In this document: piece after piece, positions 31,501-39,472 of the stretch
Layout of the letters: the number at the start of each line of letters is the position of its first letter
Position numbering within the stretch: the first letter of the stretch is position 1
Source: an uncultured Shimia sp.
GTDB lineage: Bacteria; Pseudomonadota; Alphaproteobacteria; Rhodobacterales; Rhodobacteraceae
NCBI GenBank assembly: GCA_937897325.1
Contig: CALCOY010000015.1
Coordinates: 186,001-250,000 of the forward strand
Direction: 5' to 3'
Length of the DNA stretch: 64,000 nucleotides
Translations under genes and position numbers: made by a program
The notes under the pieces: generated by a model
Told to the model about the DNA's origin: nothing
What the model saw: the letters and a program-made list of their open reading frames with translations, nothing else
Databases searched by the model: none

Positions 31501-31650
31501 GCTGCTGGCCAGCGTAGAGCCACCCCCATCGATGACATCGTTGCCGCCGTTGCCCAATATGGTGTCATTTCCGGCGCCGCCGGTGATGTCATCCGGGTCT
31601 GCGGTTCCGTTCAGTGTATTGTCACCGCCATTGCCGTTGATCGTGGCCAT
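28585..31650 (-). CDS. RTX (hemolysin-type calcium-binding) protein with C-terminal Hint domain
   Basis: Large acidic secreted-type protein of 1021 residues, typical of roseobacters. Many GGxGxDxLx nonapeptides (e.g. GGNDTIIAGGDD) occur at about residues 20-45, 240-400 and 690-790; such repeats bind Ca2+ and fold outside the cell after type I secretion. Two diverged copies of a roughly 190-residue beta domain lie at about 48-237 and 493-690. The C-terminus begins a Hint (hedgehog/intein) domain at Cys829 (CFTPGSIAETMHGPV) with the block HRIMIEN near 915, suggesting autocatalytic processing. No signal peptide and no TolC/ABC exporter gene nearby. Substrate or target unknown. Confidence 0.88.
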   Translation of the reverse strand: MATINGNGGDNTLNGTADPDDITGGAGNDTILGNGGNDVIDGGGSTLASSSLFLDWTDQGGDGTDISSGFTQNTGGVNVAVSFANGGAGDSATVETDQTYIETGEPFDPFSGVGLRGDGGANAWTTTLNFSAISGSGFADTVENITFRLQDIDAGGWQDIVTVNAFDADGNAIEVVLTPTGNDTVSDNTITAGPGATGATDPQGSVLVSIPGPVARIDIIHQNGGTSGQLLYVTDIHFEATPIDDDSITGGDGNDTIFGGFGDDTISGGNDDDVIDGGRGNDDLQGDAGSDTIGGGAGDDQISGGDNDDSLSGGAGRDTLLGGSGADTLSGDTGDDSLVGGDGTDILTGGEGADTLEGGGNNDTIIAGGDDVVSGGETGPDTADELIVNNVASVAFDPLDSENGTVTFNDGSTATFTGIEILTVNGGPDGVIDGTAEDDLIDGDYFDPNLEKVDNNDGINGTVGDEDVIEGGTGDDTIFAGADNDSVTGGPGTLATSDEALSWVAEGGSGTDLSGGFTQDTGLAEITVNFTNNGGLNDAEVNIQDQFVGSGEPFVSNSALAISGTGAADVATIDFSSDAPLTNVSFRLNDIDADGWQDVVTINAFDADGNAVLVNLTPSGDETVSGNTVSGANGNDSPDNQGSSVLAEIPGPITRFEVIYQNGGNQGQIAYLTDVHFTATDTDADQIFGEGGDDTLDGAAGDDTISGGIGEDSILGGAGSDELSGDDGDDSLFGGDGDDRILGGTGEDEVTGGAGSDTIDTGDDADLIFVGSGDVIDGGEGGDDNDTLFISDLDATVAFDPMESEAGTVTFGDGSTATFQNIENVVIPCFTPGSIAETMHGPVAVEKLAVGDLVMTRDNGVQPIRWIGHKHLPVATLISNPRLRPILIRQDGLAPSVPNRDMVISPQHRIMIENQAAELWLGEREILVKARHLTHRPGIDTITPKEGVTYIHLLFDRHEIIRVDETWTESFQPGDMVENDDEKEIFAELLELFPDIARREGRKAFASARPTAKHHEAVLIL

Positions 31651-31970
31651 TGTTCTGCTCTTTTGGTGTCAGTGGCGCGTTCGGCTTCGAACCGAGGCGA
31701 TCGTGAATACTAAGTCGTCATGGTCTAAATCAGGCGTTCCTCGGACAATTGCTGGACGTTCCATGGTGTTTCGTGACCTTTTCGTTAATGGTTTCGCGCA
31801 TGAATTGGATTTGCGGGCCTATCACACACTTTTTGGGCGATCATTGACAACGAGGCGCCTTTCCCACGAAATCTGCCTTCGCGTTTGCAGATGCTTTTTG
31901 GGTGATTGGTTCATCGGCCATCGAAGCGCCGCGCCCGATTGGACACGCAGGTCTGCAATCCGCCCGACGT
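31651..31970. other. Intergenic region between RTX gene and cobalamin riboswitch
   Basis: About 320 bases holding the upstream region of the RTX gene (minus). No convincing gene, hairpin or repeat was seen. The ORFs that cross it are short and unlike known proteins. Confidence 0.4.
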
Positions 31971-31974
31971 AAGA

Positions 31975-32003
31975 CTTGACTCCCCTCAAGCGCGGGCGCA
32001 TCA
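31975..32003 (+). promoter_or_regulatory. Weak candidate promoter for the cob operon
   Basis: TTGACT at 31975-31980 is a near-consensus -35; a -10 at about 31998-32003 (gcatca) is poor. The position would start the transcript just before the riboswitch, which is the main reason to mention it. Confidence 0.3.
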
Positions 32004-32010
32004 CAGTTGC

Positions 32011-32185
32011 GTTGGTGCCTAAGAAATTAGGTGAAAAGGGAATGCCGCGGCCCGATGGGCCAAACGCAGCCGCCCCCGCGACCGTGACCGGAAAGGATGC
32101 TTATCAGCCACTGGTGAAAACCGGGAAGGCAGAGCAGCCGAAAGAGCCAAGGCTCTGATATCCGCAAGCCGGGAGACCTGCCAAC
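32011..32185 (+). ncRNA. Cobalamin (B12) riboswitch
   Basis: The core elements occur in order: gttggtgcc with ctaagaaattaggtgaaaagggaa (P1/P2 and the conserved GGUGAAAAGGGAA block), the GC-rich central stems with cagccgcccccgcgacc, then gccactg... gggaaggc, and the closing agccgggagacctgcc. GTTGG at 32011-32015 pairs with CCAAC at 32181-32185 to close P1. It sits just upstream of the cobalamin operon and should reduce its expression when adenosylcobalamin is bound. No clear terminator follows, so control may be on translation of the first gene. Confidence 0.93.
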
Positions 32186-32286
32186 AGGACGAAATGACAA
32201 ACCGGACGGGGTGTTTCGGGTGTTGGGATTTCGCGGCTCTGCCGTCCCTCCATCTGCGCTTTGTTCCCTGGCAGGACAGATCTGAG

Positions 32287-32664
32287 ATGTTTGAGGTCGA
32301 ACAAAACACAGAGCTTTTGGTATGCGTGAAATGTCGTCGGGGCACGGAGGCGCTAGAAGGTGAAACCCGGCCAGGGCAACTTTTGTTTGATCGGCTTTCG
32401 AATGTCGGCATCCCCGACGGGGTGACTGTGCGTGCTGTTGAATGCTTGTCGAATTGCTCGCAAGGCTGCTCTGTCGCGCTGCGCGGTGGGGCGGCCAAAT
32501 GGACATACATCTACGGCAACCTGCACGAAGTCGATCACGTATTGACCCTGACGGAAGGTGCTTTGGCCTATCACGCAACTGCCGACGGTCTTGTGCCATG
32601 GCGCGAACGTCCCGAACACTTCCGCAAAAACTGCATCGCCCGCATCCCCCCAATGGAGAGCTGA
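32287..32664 (+). CDS. DUF1636 family Cys-rich (thioredoxin-like [2Fe-2S]/metal-binding) protein
   Basis: Small protein of a family often found with cobW in B12 clusters; exact role unknown. The 125-residue protein starts with LLVCVKCRRG (two Cys, CxxC) and later has ECLSNCSQGC (three Cys), a pattern like thioredoxin-fold [2Fe-2S] ferredoxins. The frame extends upstream to 32194 but the ATG at 32287 begins the family-like sequence (MFEVEQNTELLVCVKCRR) and has aggac upstream. It is the first gene after the riboswitch and 3 bases before cobW. Confidence 0.83.
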   Translation: MFEVEQNTELLVCVKCRRGTEALEGETRPGQLLFDRLSNVGIPDGVTVRAVECLSNCSQGCSVALRGGAAKWTYIYGNLHEVDHVLTLTEGALAYHATADGLVPWRERPEHFRKNCIARIPPMES

Positions 32665-32667
32665 CCC

Positions 32668-33723
32668 ATGCCCGACCTGAACAAAATTCCCGTTACCGTC
32701 ATCACTGGTTTTCTCGGATCAGGAAAGACGACTTTGGTGCGGCACCTGATGCAGAACCCGCAAGGTAAAAGGCTGGCTGTCGTGGTTAATGAATTCGGCG
32801 ATGTGGGCGTCGATGGTGAGATCCTGAAAAGTTGCGCGATCCCGGATTGCCCTGCGGAAAACATTATGGAACTGGCAAATGGCTGCATCTGCTGCACCGT
32901 GGCTGACGATTTTATTCCGACGATTGAAGCGCTTATGGCACTGGATCCTCAGCCAGAGCATATTCTGATTGAAACCAGTGGATTGGCCCTACCGAAGCCT
33001 CTGCTTAAGGCGTTCGACTGGCCCGATATCCGCAGCCGTATCACGGTGGACGGCGTGATTGCACTGGCCGACGCCGAGGCGGTCGCAGCGGGCCGTTTCG
33101 CCACGGACGTGGCAGCAGTGGATGCGCAGCGTGAAGCCGATGAGAGCCTCGACCATGAGACGCCTCTGTCTGAGGTGTTCGAGGACCAGATCTCTTGCGC
33201 CGACATCATACTTTTGACAAAGCCCGATCTTGCGGGCTCTGACGGTGTTGCGAAGGCCAAAGAGATCATCGCCGCAGAAGCGCCGCGCCCCCTGCCCGTG
33301 ATCGAAGTTGCCGAAGGTGAAGTCGATCCGCGCATTGTGCTCGGCCTCGAAGCTGCGGCCGAAGACGACATGGATGCGCGACCCAGTCATCACGACGGGC
33401 ATGATGACCATGAGCATGACGATTTTGAGAGCGTCATTGTCGCGATCCCCGAAATCGACGATCCAGCCGACTTGGTCGCAAGGATCGAGGCGATGGCGAA
33501 GTCCCAGAACATCCTGAGGGTCAAAGGCTATGCCGCTGTGCAGGGCAAACCAATGCGTCTGCTCCTACAGGCCGTGGGCGCGCGGGTGCGGCATCAATTC
33601 GACCGGCCATGGGCCCCGGATGAAGCACGCCAGGGACGTTTGGTCGTTATTGCGGAACATGACGACGTCAATGAGACGGCAATTCGAGAGGCTTTGACCC
33701 AGCCTGCACTGGCTGCGGAGTAA
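32668..33723 (+). CDS. cobW: Cobalamin biosynthesis G3E GTPase CobW
   Basis: Metal-chaperone GTPase that probably supplies Co2+ to cobaltochelatase. The 351-residue protein has Walker A GFLGSGKTTL near residues 14-23, the CxCC metal motif (NGCICCTVADDF, about residues 70-82) and a His/Asp-rich stretch (SHHDGHDDHEHDD, about residues 237-249) that could hold extra metal. The C-terminal CobW_C domain follows. It lies 15 bases before cobN, whose product inserts cobalt, which supports the chaperone role. Confidence 0.93.
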   Translation: MPDLNKIPVTVITGFLGSGKTTLVRHLMQNPQGKRLAVVVNEFGDVGVDGEILKSCAIPDCPAENIMELANGCICCTVADDFIPTIEALMALDPQPEHILIETSGLALPKPLLKAFDWPDIRSRITVDGVIALADAEAVAAGRFATDVAAVDAQREADESLDHETPLSEVFEDQISCADIILLTKPDLAGSDGVAKAKEIIAAEAPRPLPVIEVAEGEVDPRIVLGLEAAAEDDMDARPSHHDGHDDHEHDDFESVIVAIPEIDDPADLVARIEAMAKSQNILRVKGYAAVQGKPMRLLLQAVGARVRHQFDRPWAPDEARQGRLVVIAEHDDVNETAIREALTQPALAAE

Positions 33724-33738
33724 CAGGAAAGCGCCGTC

Positions 33739-36700
33739 ATGCATGTCGTCTTTCGCGAAAGCCACGGGCTGGAGGAGACCGAAACACCCACCGATCTGGG
33801 CCAAAGCCCGGCGGAATTGGTCGTGCTTTCGTTCTCTGACAGTGACCTCGGGGCTCTTGCGGCGGGATGGCGGCGGGGGGGTGATATGCCGACGCTTCGC
33901 TTGGCCAATCTTGCCGCGCTCAAACATCCCTTGTCGGTCGATACCTATGTGGAACAGACCCTTGTCGGGGCCAAGGGTATTCTGATCCGCTTGATCGGGG
34001 GCGTTCCGTATTGGTCCTATGGTCTGCAACAGGTGCGTGCCTTGGCTGACCAAAAGGGCATCGCCCTGGCCGTACTGCCAGGCGATGGGCGAGAGGATCA
34101 CCGGTTGGATGAGATTTCGACCCTGCCAGTGTCAACATTGCGACGGCTGGCCCACCTCTGCGATGCGGGCGGCGCGGTTGCTGCACAGGCGGCACTGGCG
34201 CAGATGGCGTTGGCGTCGGGTCTCTATGCCGGGCCGGTTCTTGGTGCCAAATCGCTGCCGCTTGTAGGGGCCTGGACGCCTGAGGATGGTGTGTGTTGCC
34301 CTCTGGCCTCGCAAGGTGAAGCTTCGCTGGTGATCGTAACGTTCTACCGCGCCTACATCGCCGCAGCGGATACAGGGCCGGTTGAAGCACTTTTTGAAGC
34401 ACTGCGCGCTCGGGGTTTTCGCGTCTTGGGACTTTTTGCGCCGTCCTTGAAGGCTCCGGAGGCGGCGGTTTGGCTGGCCCGCCAGATCGAATATCTCTCA
34501 CCCGCAGCCATCGTCAATGCAACGGCATTTTCAGGCAAAGGCAGGGCCGGAACCTCCCCGCTTGATGTGGGTAACGTGCCGGTTTTTCAGATCGCACTCG
34601 CGACCTCCACGCAAGAGGCTTGGGCCGATGCGGAACGCGGCTTGTCCCCGGCGGATCTCGCGATGCATGTCGTATTGCCAGAGGTCGATGGCCGCATTTT
34701 TACTGGCGTTGCTTCCTTCAAGGAACCGCAAGACCACGATCCTGACCTGCAGTTTTCACGCTACATGCATCGCGCCGATATGGATCGCGTGAACGCCGTC
34801 GCGGAAAAGGTCAGACGCTGGGTCGATCTGGCCGAGATTGAGCAACAGGATCGTCGCACCGCACTCGTGCTCAGCACCTATCCAGGGCGGGATTGGAACA
34901 TGGCTCATGCGGTAGGACTTGACGCAGTCGCGTCGACGCAGGCGATCCTTGAAGACCTCGGACAGCCCCCCATTGATGCGTTGTCGGATGCGCTTTCAAC
35001 GCAAATCATCGACTGGCCTGTCCCGGCATATGAGGCAGCACTTTCGCGTCTGCCCGACGCCCTCGTGCGGGATTTGAAAGCGGTCTGGGGTGAGGCCGGT
35101 AGCGATGCTGCCGAGGGCATGTTTCGCTTCAAAGCGCTGCGTTCGGGCAACATGGTGATTGCCTTGCAGCCTGAACGCGGTACCCCTGACATCCGCTCGG
35201 ATGAATATCATGACCTCAGCCGTGTTCCCCGTCACGCTTATGTGGCTTTCTACCTTTGGCTTCAGAGTGAGGTCGATGCGCTGGTCCATATAGGTGCGCA
35301 TGGAACGCTCGAATGGTTGCCGGGCAAGTCGGTCGCCTTGTCTGGTGCCTGCTGGCCAGAGGTGCTGACCGGTCATCTGCCCGTAGTCTACCCTTTTATT
35401 GTCAACGATCCGGGAGAGGCCGCACAAGCCAAACGCCGGATCGGGGCCGTAACGCTTGGCCACCTGCCGCCACCAATGAAAGCGAGCGATACGCCAGATC
35501 GCCTTGTTCGGCTTGAAACTTTGCTGGACGAGTTTTCAAATGCCGACGGGCTCGATCCAAAAAGGCGGGATCGCTTGCAGGACGACATTCGGATGGAGGC
35601 GCAGGCACTTGGTGTCGAAGACGATCTGGGCCTCGACCGGGCCAGTTGCACGGCCGACGCGATCACCCGGATTGATCGGTTTGTCTGCGATGTGAAGGAA
35701 AGCCAGTTCGGCGACGGTTTGCATATCTGGGGGCGCCCGAGCCTGGGAGAGACTTTGCCCGACACGCAAGCCTCTGTGGCGACAGAACGCGACGCGCTTC
35801 TGGCCGCATTGGCCGGACGTCGGATCGAGGCCGGACCGTCCGGTTCCCCCTATCGTGGGCGCCGGGACGTGCTTCCGACAGGGCGCAACCTCTACACGAC
35901 CGATCCACGCTCTGTGCCAAGCCGTGCGGCCTATGCGCAGGGCGTCAAACTGGCCGAGGAGCTGGTGCGGCGTCACTTGCAAGATCACGGTGATTGGCCG
36001 CGCGGTCTTGTCGTCGATCTTTGGGGATCTGCCACCATGCGGACAGCGGGCGAGGAATTCGCGATGGCTCTGCATCTTCTGGGTGTTAGGCCTCTCTGGG
36101 ACGCGGATAGCGAACGCGTGTCGGGGATCGAGGTGCTGCCCATCACCGATCTCGACCGCCCGCGCATCGATGTGACCTTGCGCGTCTCAGGGCTTTTCCG
36201 CGATGTCTTCCCGACACTCTCGGCACTGTTCGGGCAGGCCGTGCGTGTCCTGGCTGCGCGTGACGAAGCGCTTGACTGGAACCCCTATGCGGGGGGTCAG
36301 TCCGGCGCGCGTGTTTACGGGCCGGCGCCGGGCAGCTACGGGCTCGGCATGGGTGCGGATCTTGAGACCTTCACCGAAGAAAGCCGCGTGGCAGCAGGCG
36401 AGGCCTGGCTGCGGGCCAGCGCCTATGCGCTTGATGCCGGAGAGGCGGTGCATGACGCCAGAGGGATCCGGGACCGGGTCGCGGCTGCTGACAGCTTCGT
36501 TCACCTTCAGGATTTGCCCGAAACGGACCTCTTGCTCGCTTCCGATTACGCCGCGCACGAAGCTGGATTTGCCGCGGCGCAAGCGATCACTGGAGGCTCC
36601 GCCGCGTTATACCATCTGGACGCGACACGGCCGGATGCGCCGCGCGCCCGCGCCCTTCCAGAAGAAATCGCGCGCGTCGTGCAGGGCCGTGCGACCCAAC

Positions 36701-36990
36701 CTGGCTGGCTGCAGGGTATGATGCGCCACGGGTTTCGAGGCGCGGCTGAGATCGCCGTCACGCTTGACCACATGGCCGCTTTTGCGCACCTGGCGGGCGT
36801 TGTGAAGCCCCATTTATTCGATATTTATCACGAGGCGACACTGGGCGATCCAGAGGTTTCGGGGTTTCTGGAAGATGCCAATCCCGGCGCCTATGAGGCT
36901 ATGCAAGCGCAATTTGCAGCCCTTGATGCAGCCGGGCTATGGCAGACGCGCCGCAACTCCATCCGGATGTCTCTGGAGGCAGCGCAGTGA
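33739..36990 (+). CDS. cobN: Cobaltochelatase subunit CobN
   Basis: Large catalytic subunit that inserts Co2+ into hydrogenobyrinic acid a,c-diamide, with CobS and CobT (not in this window). The 1083-residue protein is a BchH/CobN-type chelatase with the diagnostic HIGAHGTLEWLPGKSVALS block near residue 513 and the later GVRPLWDADSERVSGIEVLP. It is clearly shorter than the Pseudomonas denitrificans CobN (about 1275 aa), with the missing part mainly in the interior of family alignments (my recollection). The ends look intact. The GTG start of cobG overlaps its stop. Confidence 0.95.
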   Translation: MHVVFRESHGLEETETPTDLGQSPAELVVLSFSDSDLGALAAGWRRGGDMPTLRLANLAALKHPLSVDTYVEQTLVGAKGILIRLIGGVPYWSYGLQQVRALADQKGIALAVLPGDGREDHRLDEISTLPVSTLRRLAHLCDAGGAVAAQAALAQMALASGLYAGPVLGAKSLPLVGAWTPEDGVCCPLASQGEASLVIVTFYRAYIAAADTGPVEALFEALRARGFRVLGLFAPSLKAPEAAVWLARQIEYLSPAAIVNATAFSGKGRAGTSPLDVGNVPVFQIALATSTQEAWADAERGLSPADLAMHVVLPEVDGRIFTGVASFKEPQDHDPDLQFSRYMHRADMDRVNAVAEKVRRWVDLAEIEQQDRRTALVLSTYPGRDWNMAHAVGLDAVASTQAILEDLGQPPIDALSDALSTQIIDWPVPAYEAALSRLPDALVRDLKAVWGEAGSDAAEGMFRFKALRSGNMVIALQPERGTPDIRSDEYHDLSRVPRHAYVAFYLWLQSEVDALVHIGAHGTLEWLPGKSVALSGACWPEVLTGHLPVVYPFIVNDPGEAAQAKRRIGAVTLGHLPPPMKASDTPDRLVRLETLLDEFSNADGLDPKRRDRLQDDIRMEAQALGVEDDLGLDRASCTADAITRIDRFVCDVKESQFGDGLHIWGRPSLGETLPDTQASVATERDALLAALAGRRIEAGPSGSPYRGRRDVLPTGRNLYTTDPRSVPSRAAYAQGVKLAEELVRRHLQDHGDWPRGLVVDLWGSATMRTAGEEFAMALHLLGVRPLWDADSERVSGIEVLPITDLDRPRIDVTLRVSGLFRDVFPTLSALFGQAVRVLAARDEALDWNPYAGGQSGARVYGPAPGSYGLGMGADLETFTEESRVAAGEAWLRASAYALDAGEAVHDARGIRDRVAAADSFVHLQDLPETDLLLASDYAAHEAGFAAAQAITGGSAALYHLDATRPDAPRARALPEEIARVVQGRATQPGWLQGMMRHGFRGAAEIAVTLDHMAAFAHLAGVVKPHLFDIYHEATLGDPEVSGFLEDANPGAYEAMQAQFAALDAAGLWQTRRNSIRMSLEAAQ

Positions 36991-38114
36991 CGGTGGTCCC
37001 AGCCAAGGGTTGGTGCCCGGGTGCTTACCGCCCGATGATGTCAGGCGATGGTCTGATCGTGCGCGTGCGACCGCGTCTGGGCTGCCTGACCGCAATACAG
37101 GTGCTTGGCCTTTGTGAGGCGTCGCAGCACTTTGGCAACGGGATCATAGACCTGACCAGCCGGGCCAACCTGCAACTGCGCGGCGTGGATGAAAAGGATC
37201 ACGCGGCCTTGATGCAAAGGTTGGACGCGCTCGAACTGCTGGATGCTGATCCCGAGATAGAAGTGCGGCGCAACATTATCGTTTCACCTTTCTGGGAGGC
37301 GGGCGATCTGACCGTCCGACTTCATGGTGCGATATCTGAGCGATTGGCGGATCTTCCCGCTTTGCCGGCCAAGATGGGGGTTTGCCTCGATACCGGTAAA
37401 GAGGCGATGCTGCGGGGTGTATCTGCCGACTTCCGCTTTGAGCTGTCGATGGAAGGGGTCCTGTTACTGCGGGCAGATGGCGCTTCAGAAGGGCACCCGG
37501 TTGCAGAGGCAGACGCTGGTGCAGCTCTGATCGAGATGGCCGAATGGTTCTGCAAGACAGGTGGAATCGCTGCTGGCCGGATGTCGCGGCATCTCAAGAC
37601 GGCAAGCCTTCCAGATGAATGGCATTGGCTAAAGCCGCGCTGGGACGTGTCGACGCTGAGCCCGGGTGCATCGCATGCTGGTCTGATCTACGGAGCGCCT
37701 TTTGGAAGCCTTGATGCAAAGGCTCTGCGTGGGCTTTTCCAAAGCTCCAACGCGACGGCACTTCGGGTCACACCCTGGCGGCTCTTTCTTCTGGAAGACG
37801 CAGAGCCCTCACCGGATTTCGGTTTCGTAATCAATCCGGGTGATCCGCTTTTGCAGGTTCATGCCTGCCCGGGTGCGCCCGCATGCTCCTCTGCCACAGT
37901 TGCGACGCGCGATCTGGCTAGGAAGCTCGCCGCCCGGGCGCCACGGGGCCTGCACGTGTCCGGTTGCGCCAAGGGCTGCGCGCATCCGCGGGCCACAAAA
38001 ACGACCTTGGTTGGTCGTGACGGCGGGTATGACCTTGTGAAAGAGGGTTGTCCGTGGGATGCACCTTTGCGCCGCGCCGTGTCCGCGGAGGAGATGTTGA
38101 CCAGCTTGGACTAG
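36987..38114 (+). CDS. cobG: Precorrin-3B synthase CobG
   Basis: O2-dependent monooxygenase that makes precorrin-3B and marks the aerobic B12 route. The 375-residue protein has nitrite/sulfite-reductase-like folds and the [4Fe-4S] Cys set CPGAPAC (about residues 294-300) and CAKGC (about 327-331). The GTG at 36987 shares bases with the cobN stop (gtga), giving coupled translation; longer starts inside cobN are possible but unlikely. CobH follows after 3 bases. Confidence 0.9.
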   Translation: MTVVPAKGWCPGAYRPMMSGDGLIVRVRPRLGCLTAIQVLGLCEASQHFGNGIIDLTSRANLQLRGVDEKDHAALMQRLDALELLDADPEIEVRRNIIVSPFWEAGDLTVRLHGAISERLADLPALPAKMGVCLDTGKEAMLRGVSADFRFELSMEGVLLLRADGASEGHPVAEADAGAALIEMAEWFCKTGGIAAGRMSRHLKTASLPDEWHWLKPRWDVSTLSPGASHAGLIYGAPFGSLDAKALRGLFQSSNATALRVTPWRLFLLEDAEPSPDFGFVINPGDPLLQVHACPGAPACSSATVATRDLARKLAARAPRGLHVSGCAKGCAHPRATKTTLVGRDGGYDLVKEGCPWDAPLRRAVSAEEMLTSLD

Positions 38115-38117
38115 CAC

Positions 38118-38747
38118 ATGCCTTACGAATATCAGACGGATGGTGCTGCGATCTATAAGCAGTCTTTCGCGACAATCCGGTCCGAGGCTGACCTGGCCCG
38201 TTTTGAACCCGATGAAGAGCAGATTGCCGTCCGTATGATCCATGCGGCAGGCATGGTTGGGCTGGAAGAGTTTGTACGCTTCTCACCTGACTTTGCCGAT
38301 GCGGCGCGCTCTGCGCTGGAAGCAGGCGCGCCGATCCTTTGCGATGCGCGGATGGTCAGCGAAGGTGTGACCCGCGCGCGCCTGCCGGCAGAGAACGCGG
38401 TTATCTGCACGCTCCATGACGAGGGTGTGCGAGATCTTGCAGCGAGCATGAAGAACACACGGTCGGCTGCAGCACTCGAGCTTTGGCGCCCCCACCTTAA
38501 AGGCGCGCTGGTGGCAATCGGAAATGCGCCGACTGCGCTCTTTCATCTGCTGAATATGCTCGAAGATCCCGACTGCCCGCGCCCTGCGGCGATCATCGGC
38601 TGCCCAGTCGGATTTGTCGGCGCGGTCGAGAGCAAGGATGCGCTTTGGGGCGCGCAGCCTGTCCCATGCTGCATCGTCGAAGGACGTCTTGGGGGCAGCG
38701 CAATCACCGTTGCCACCATCAACGCCATCGCGAGCCGGGCAGAATGA
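38118..38747 (+). CDS. cobH: Precorrin-8X methylmutase CobH
   Basis: Converts precorrin-8X to hydrogenobyrinic acid by moving the C11 methyl group to C12. The 209-residue protein has the family active-site region MIHAAGMVGLEEFVRFSP with the conserved His near residue 42, and the C-terminal IIGCPVGFVGAVESKDAL. Length is normal. It shares an ATGA overlap with cobI. Confidence 0.96.
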   Translation: MPYEYQTDGAAIYKQSFATIRSEADLARFEPDEEQIAVRMIHAAGMVGLEEFVRFSPDFADAARSALEAGAPILCDARMVSEGVTRARLPAENAVICTLHDEGVRDLAASMKNTRSAAALELWRPHLKGALVAIGNAPTALFHLLNMLEDPDCPRPAAIIGCPVGFVGAVESKDALWGAQPVPCCIVEGRLGGSAITVATINAIASRAE

Positions 38748-39472
38748 TCACCGGCACCCTTTACGGCGTGGGCCTCGGGCCGGGTGACCCGGACCTTCTT
38801 AGCGTGCGTTCGGACCGTCTGGTACGCACGGCGCGCAACGTCGCGTTCTTCCGCAAGGCCGGAAAACCAGGGCAGGCGCGTCGGATCGTGGAAGGCATGC
38901 TGGCTGATGGGGCAAATGAGATCCCCATGGAATATCCAGTCACGACAGAGATCCCCTTGAAAGATCCGCGCTATAATGAATGCCTGAGCGGGTTTTACGC
39001 AAATTGCACCACCCATCTGCGCAAGCTGACGGAGAGTGGCGAAGATGTTGTCGTGCTTTGTGAAGGAGACCCGTTTTTCTACGGCTCTTTCATGCACCTT
39101 TACGAACGGATGAAGGACCACACCCCGATTGAGATCGTGCCAGCTATCACGGGTATGTCCGGGGCCTGGACGGCCACAGGCCTGCCCGTCACTTGGGGCG
39201 ACGACGTTCTGACCGTGCTTGTCGGCACCCTTCCTGAAGACAAGCTGATCGAGCATATGGGCCGCTCTGACGCGCTGGTGGTTATGAAGATCGGCCGCAA
39301 TCTCGACAAGGTCAGCCGCGCTCTGAAGGCGACCGGTCGATACGATGCTGCTTGGCTGATCGAGTACGCGACGATGCCAGGCCAGACGGTGTCCAGGCTG
39401 GCCGAAGCCGAGGATTCCGTGACACCCTACTTTTCGATCATCGTTGTACATGGGCAGGGTCGGCGTCCATGA
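38744..39472 (+). CDS. cobI: Precorrin-2 C20-methyltransferase CobI
   Basis: SAM-dependent methyltransferase that makes precorrin-3A. The 242-residue protein starts GTLYGVGLGPGDPDLLSVR (tetrapyrrole methylase N-terminal block) and has VVLCEGDPFFYGSFMH, the second family block. The ATG at 38744 lies in the stop codon of cobH (atga), and its own stop overlaps cobJ the same way. Confidence 0.94.
   Translation: MITGTLYGVGLGPGDPDLLSVRSDRLVRTARNVAFFRKAGKPGQARRIVEGMLADGANEIPMEYPVTTEIPLKDPRYNECLSGFYANCTTHLRKLTESGEDVVVLCEGDPFFYGSFMHLYERMKDHTPIEIVPAITGMSGAWTATGLPVTWGDDVLTVLVGTLPEDKLIEHMGRSDALVVMKIGRNLDKVSRALKATGRYDAAWLIEYATMPGQTVSRLAEAEDSVTPYFSIIVVHGQGRRP

Noticed and set aside
28585-31650. Short repeated units that might look like a CRISPR array or tandem DNA repeat
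   Set aside because: They are in-frame RTX nonapeptide codons of varying sequence, without unique spacers of constant length.
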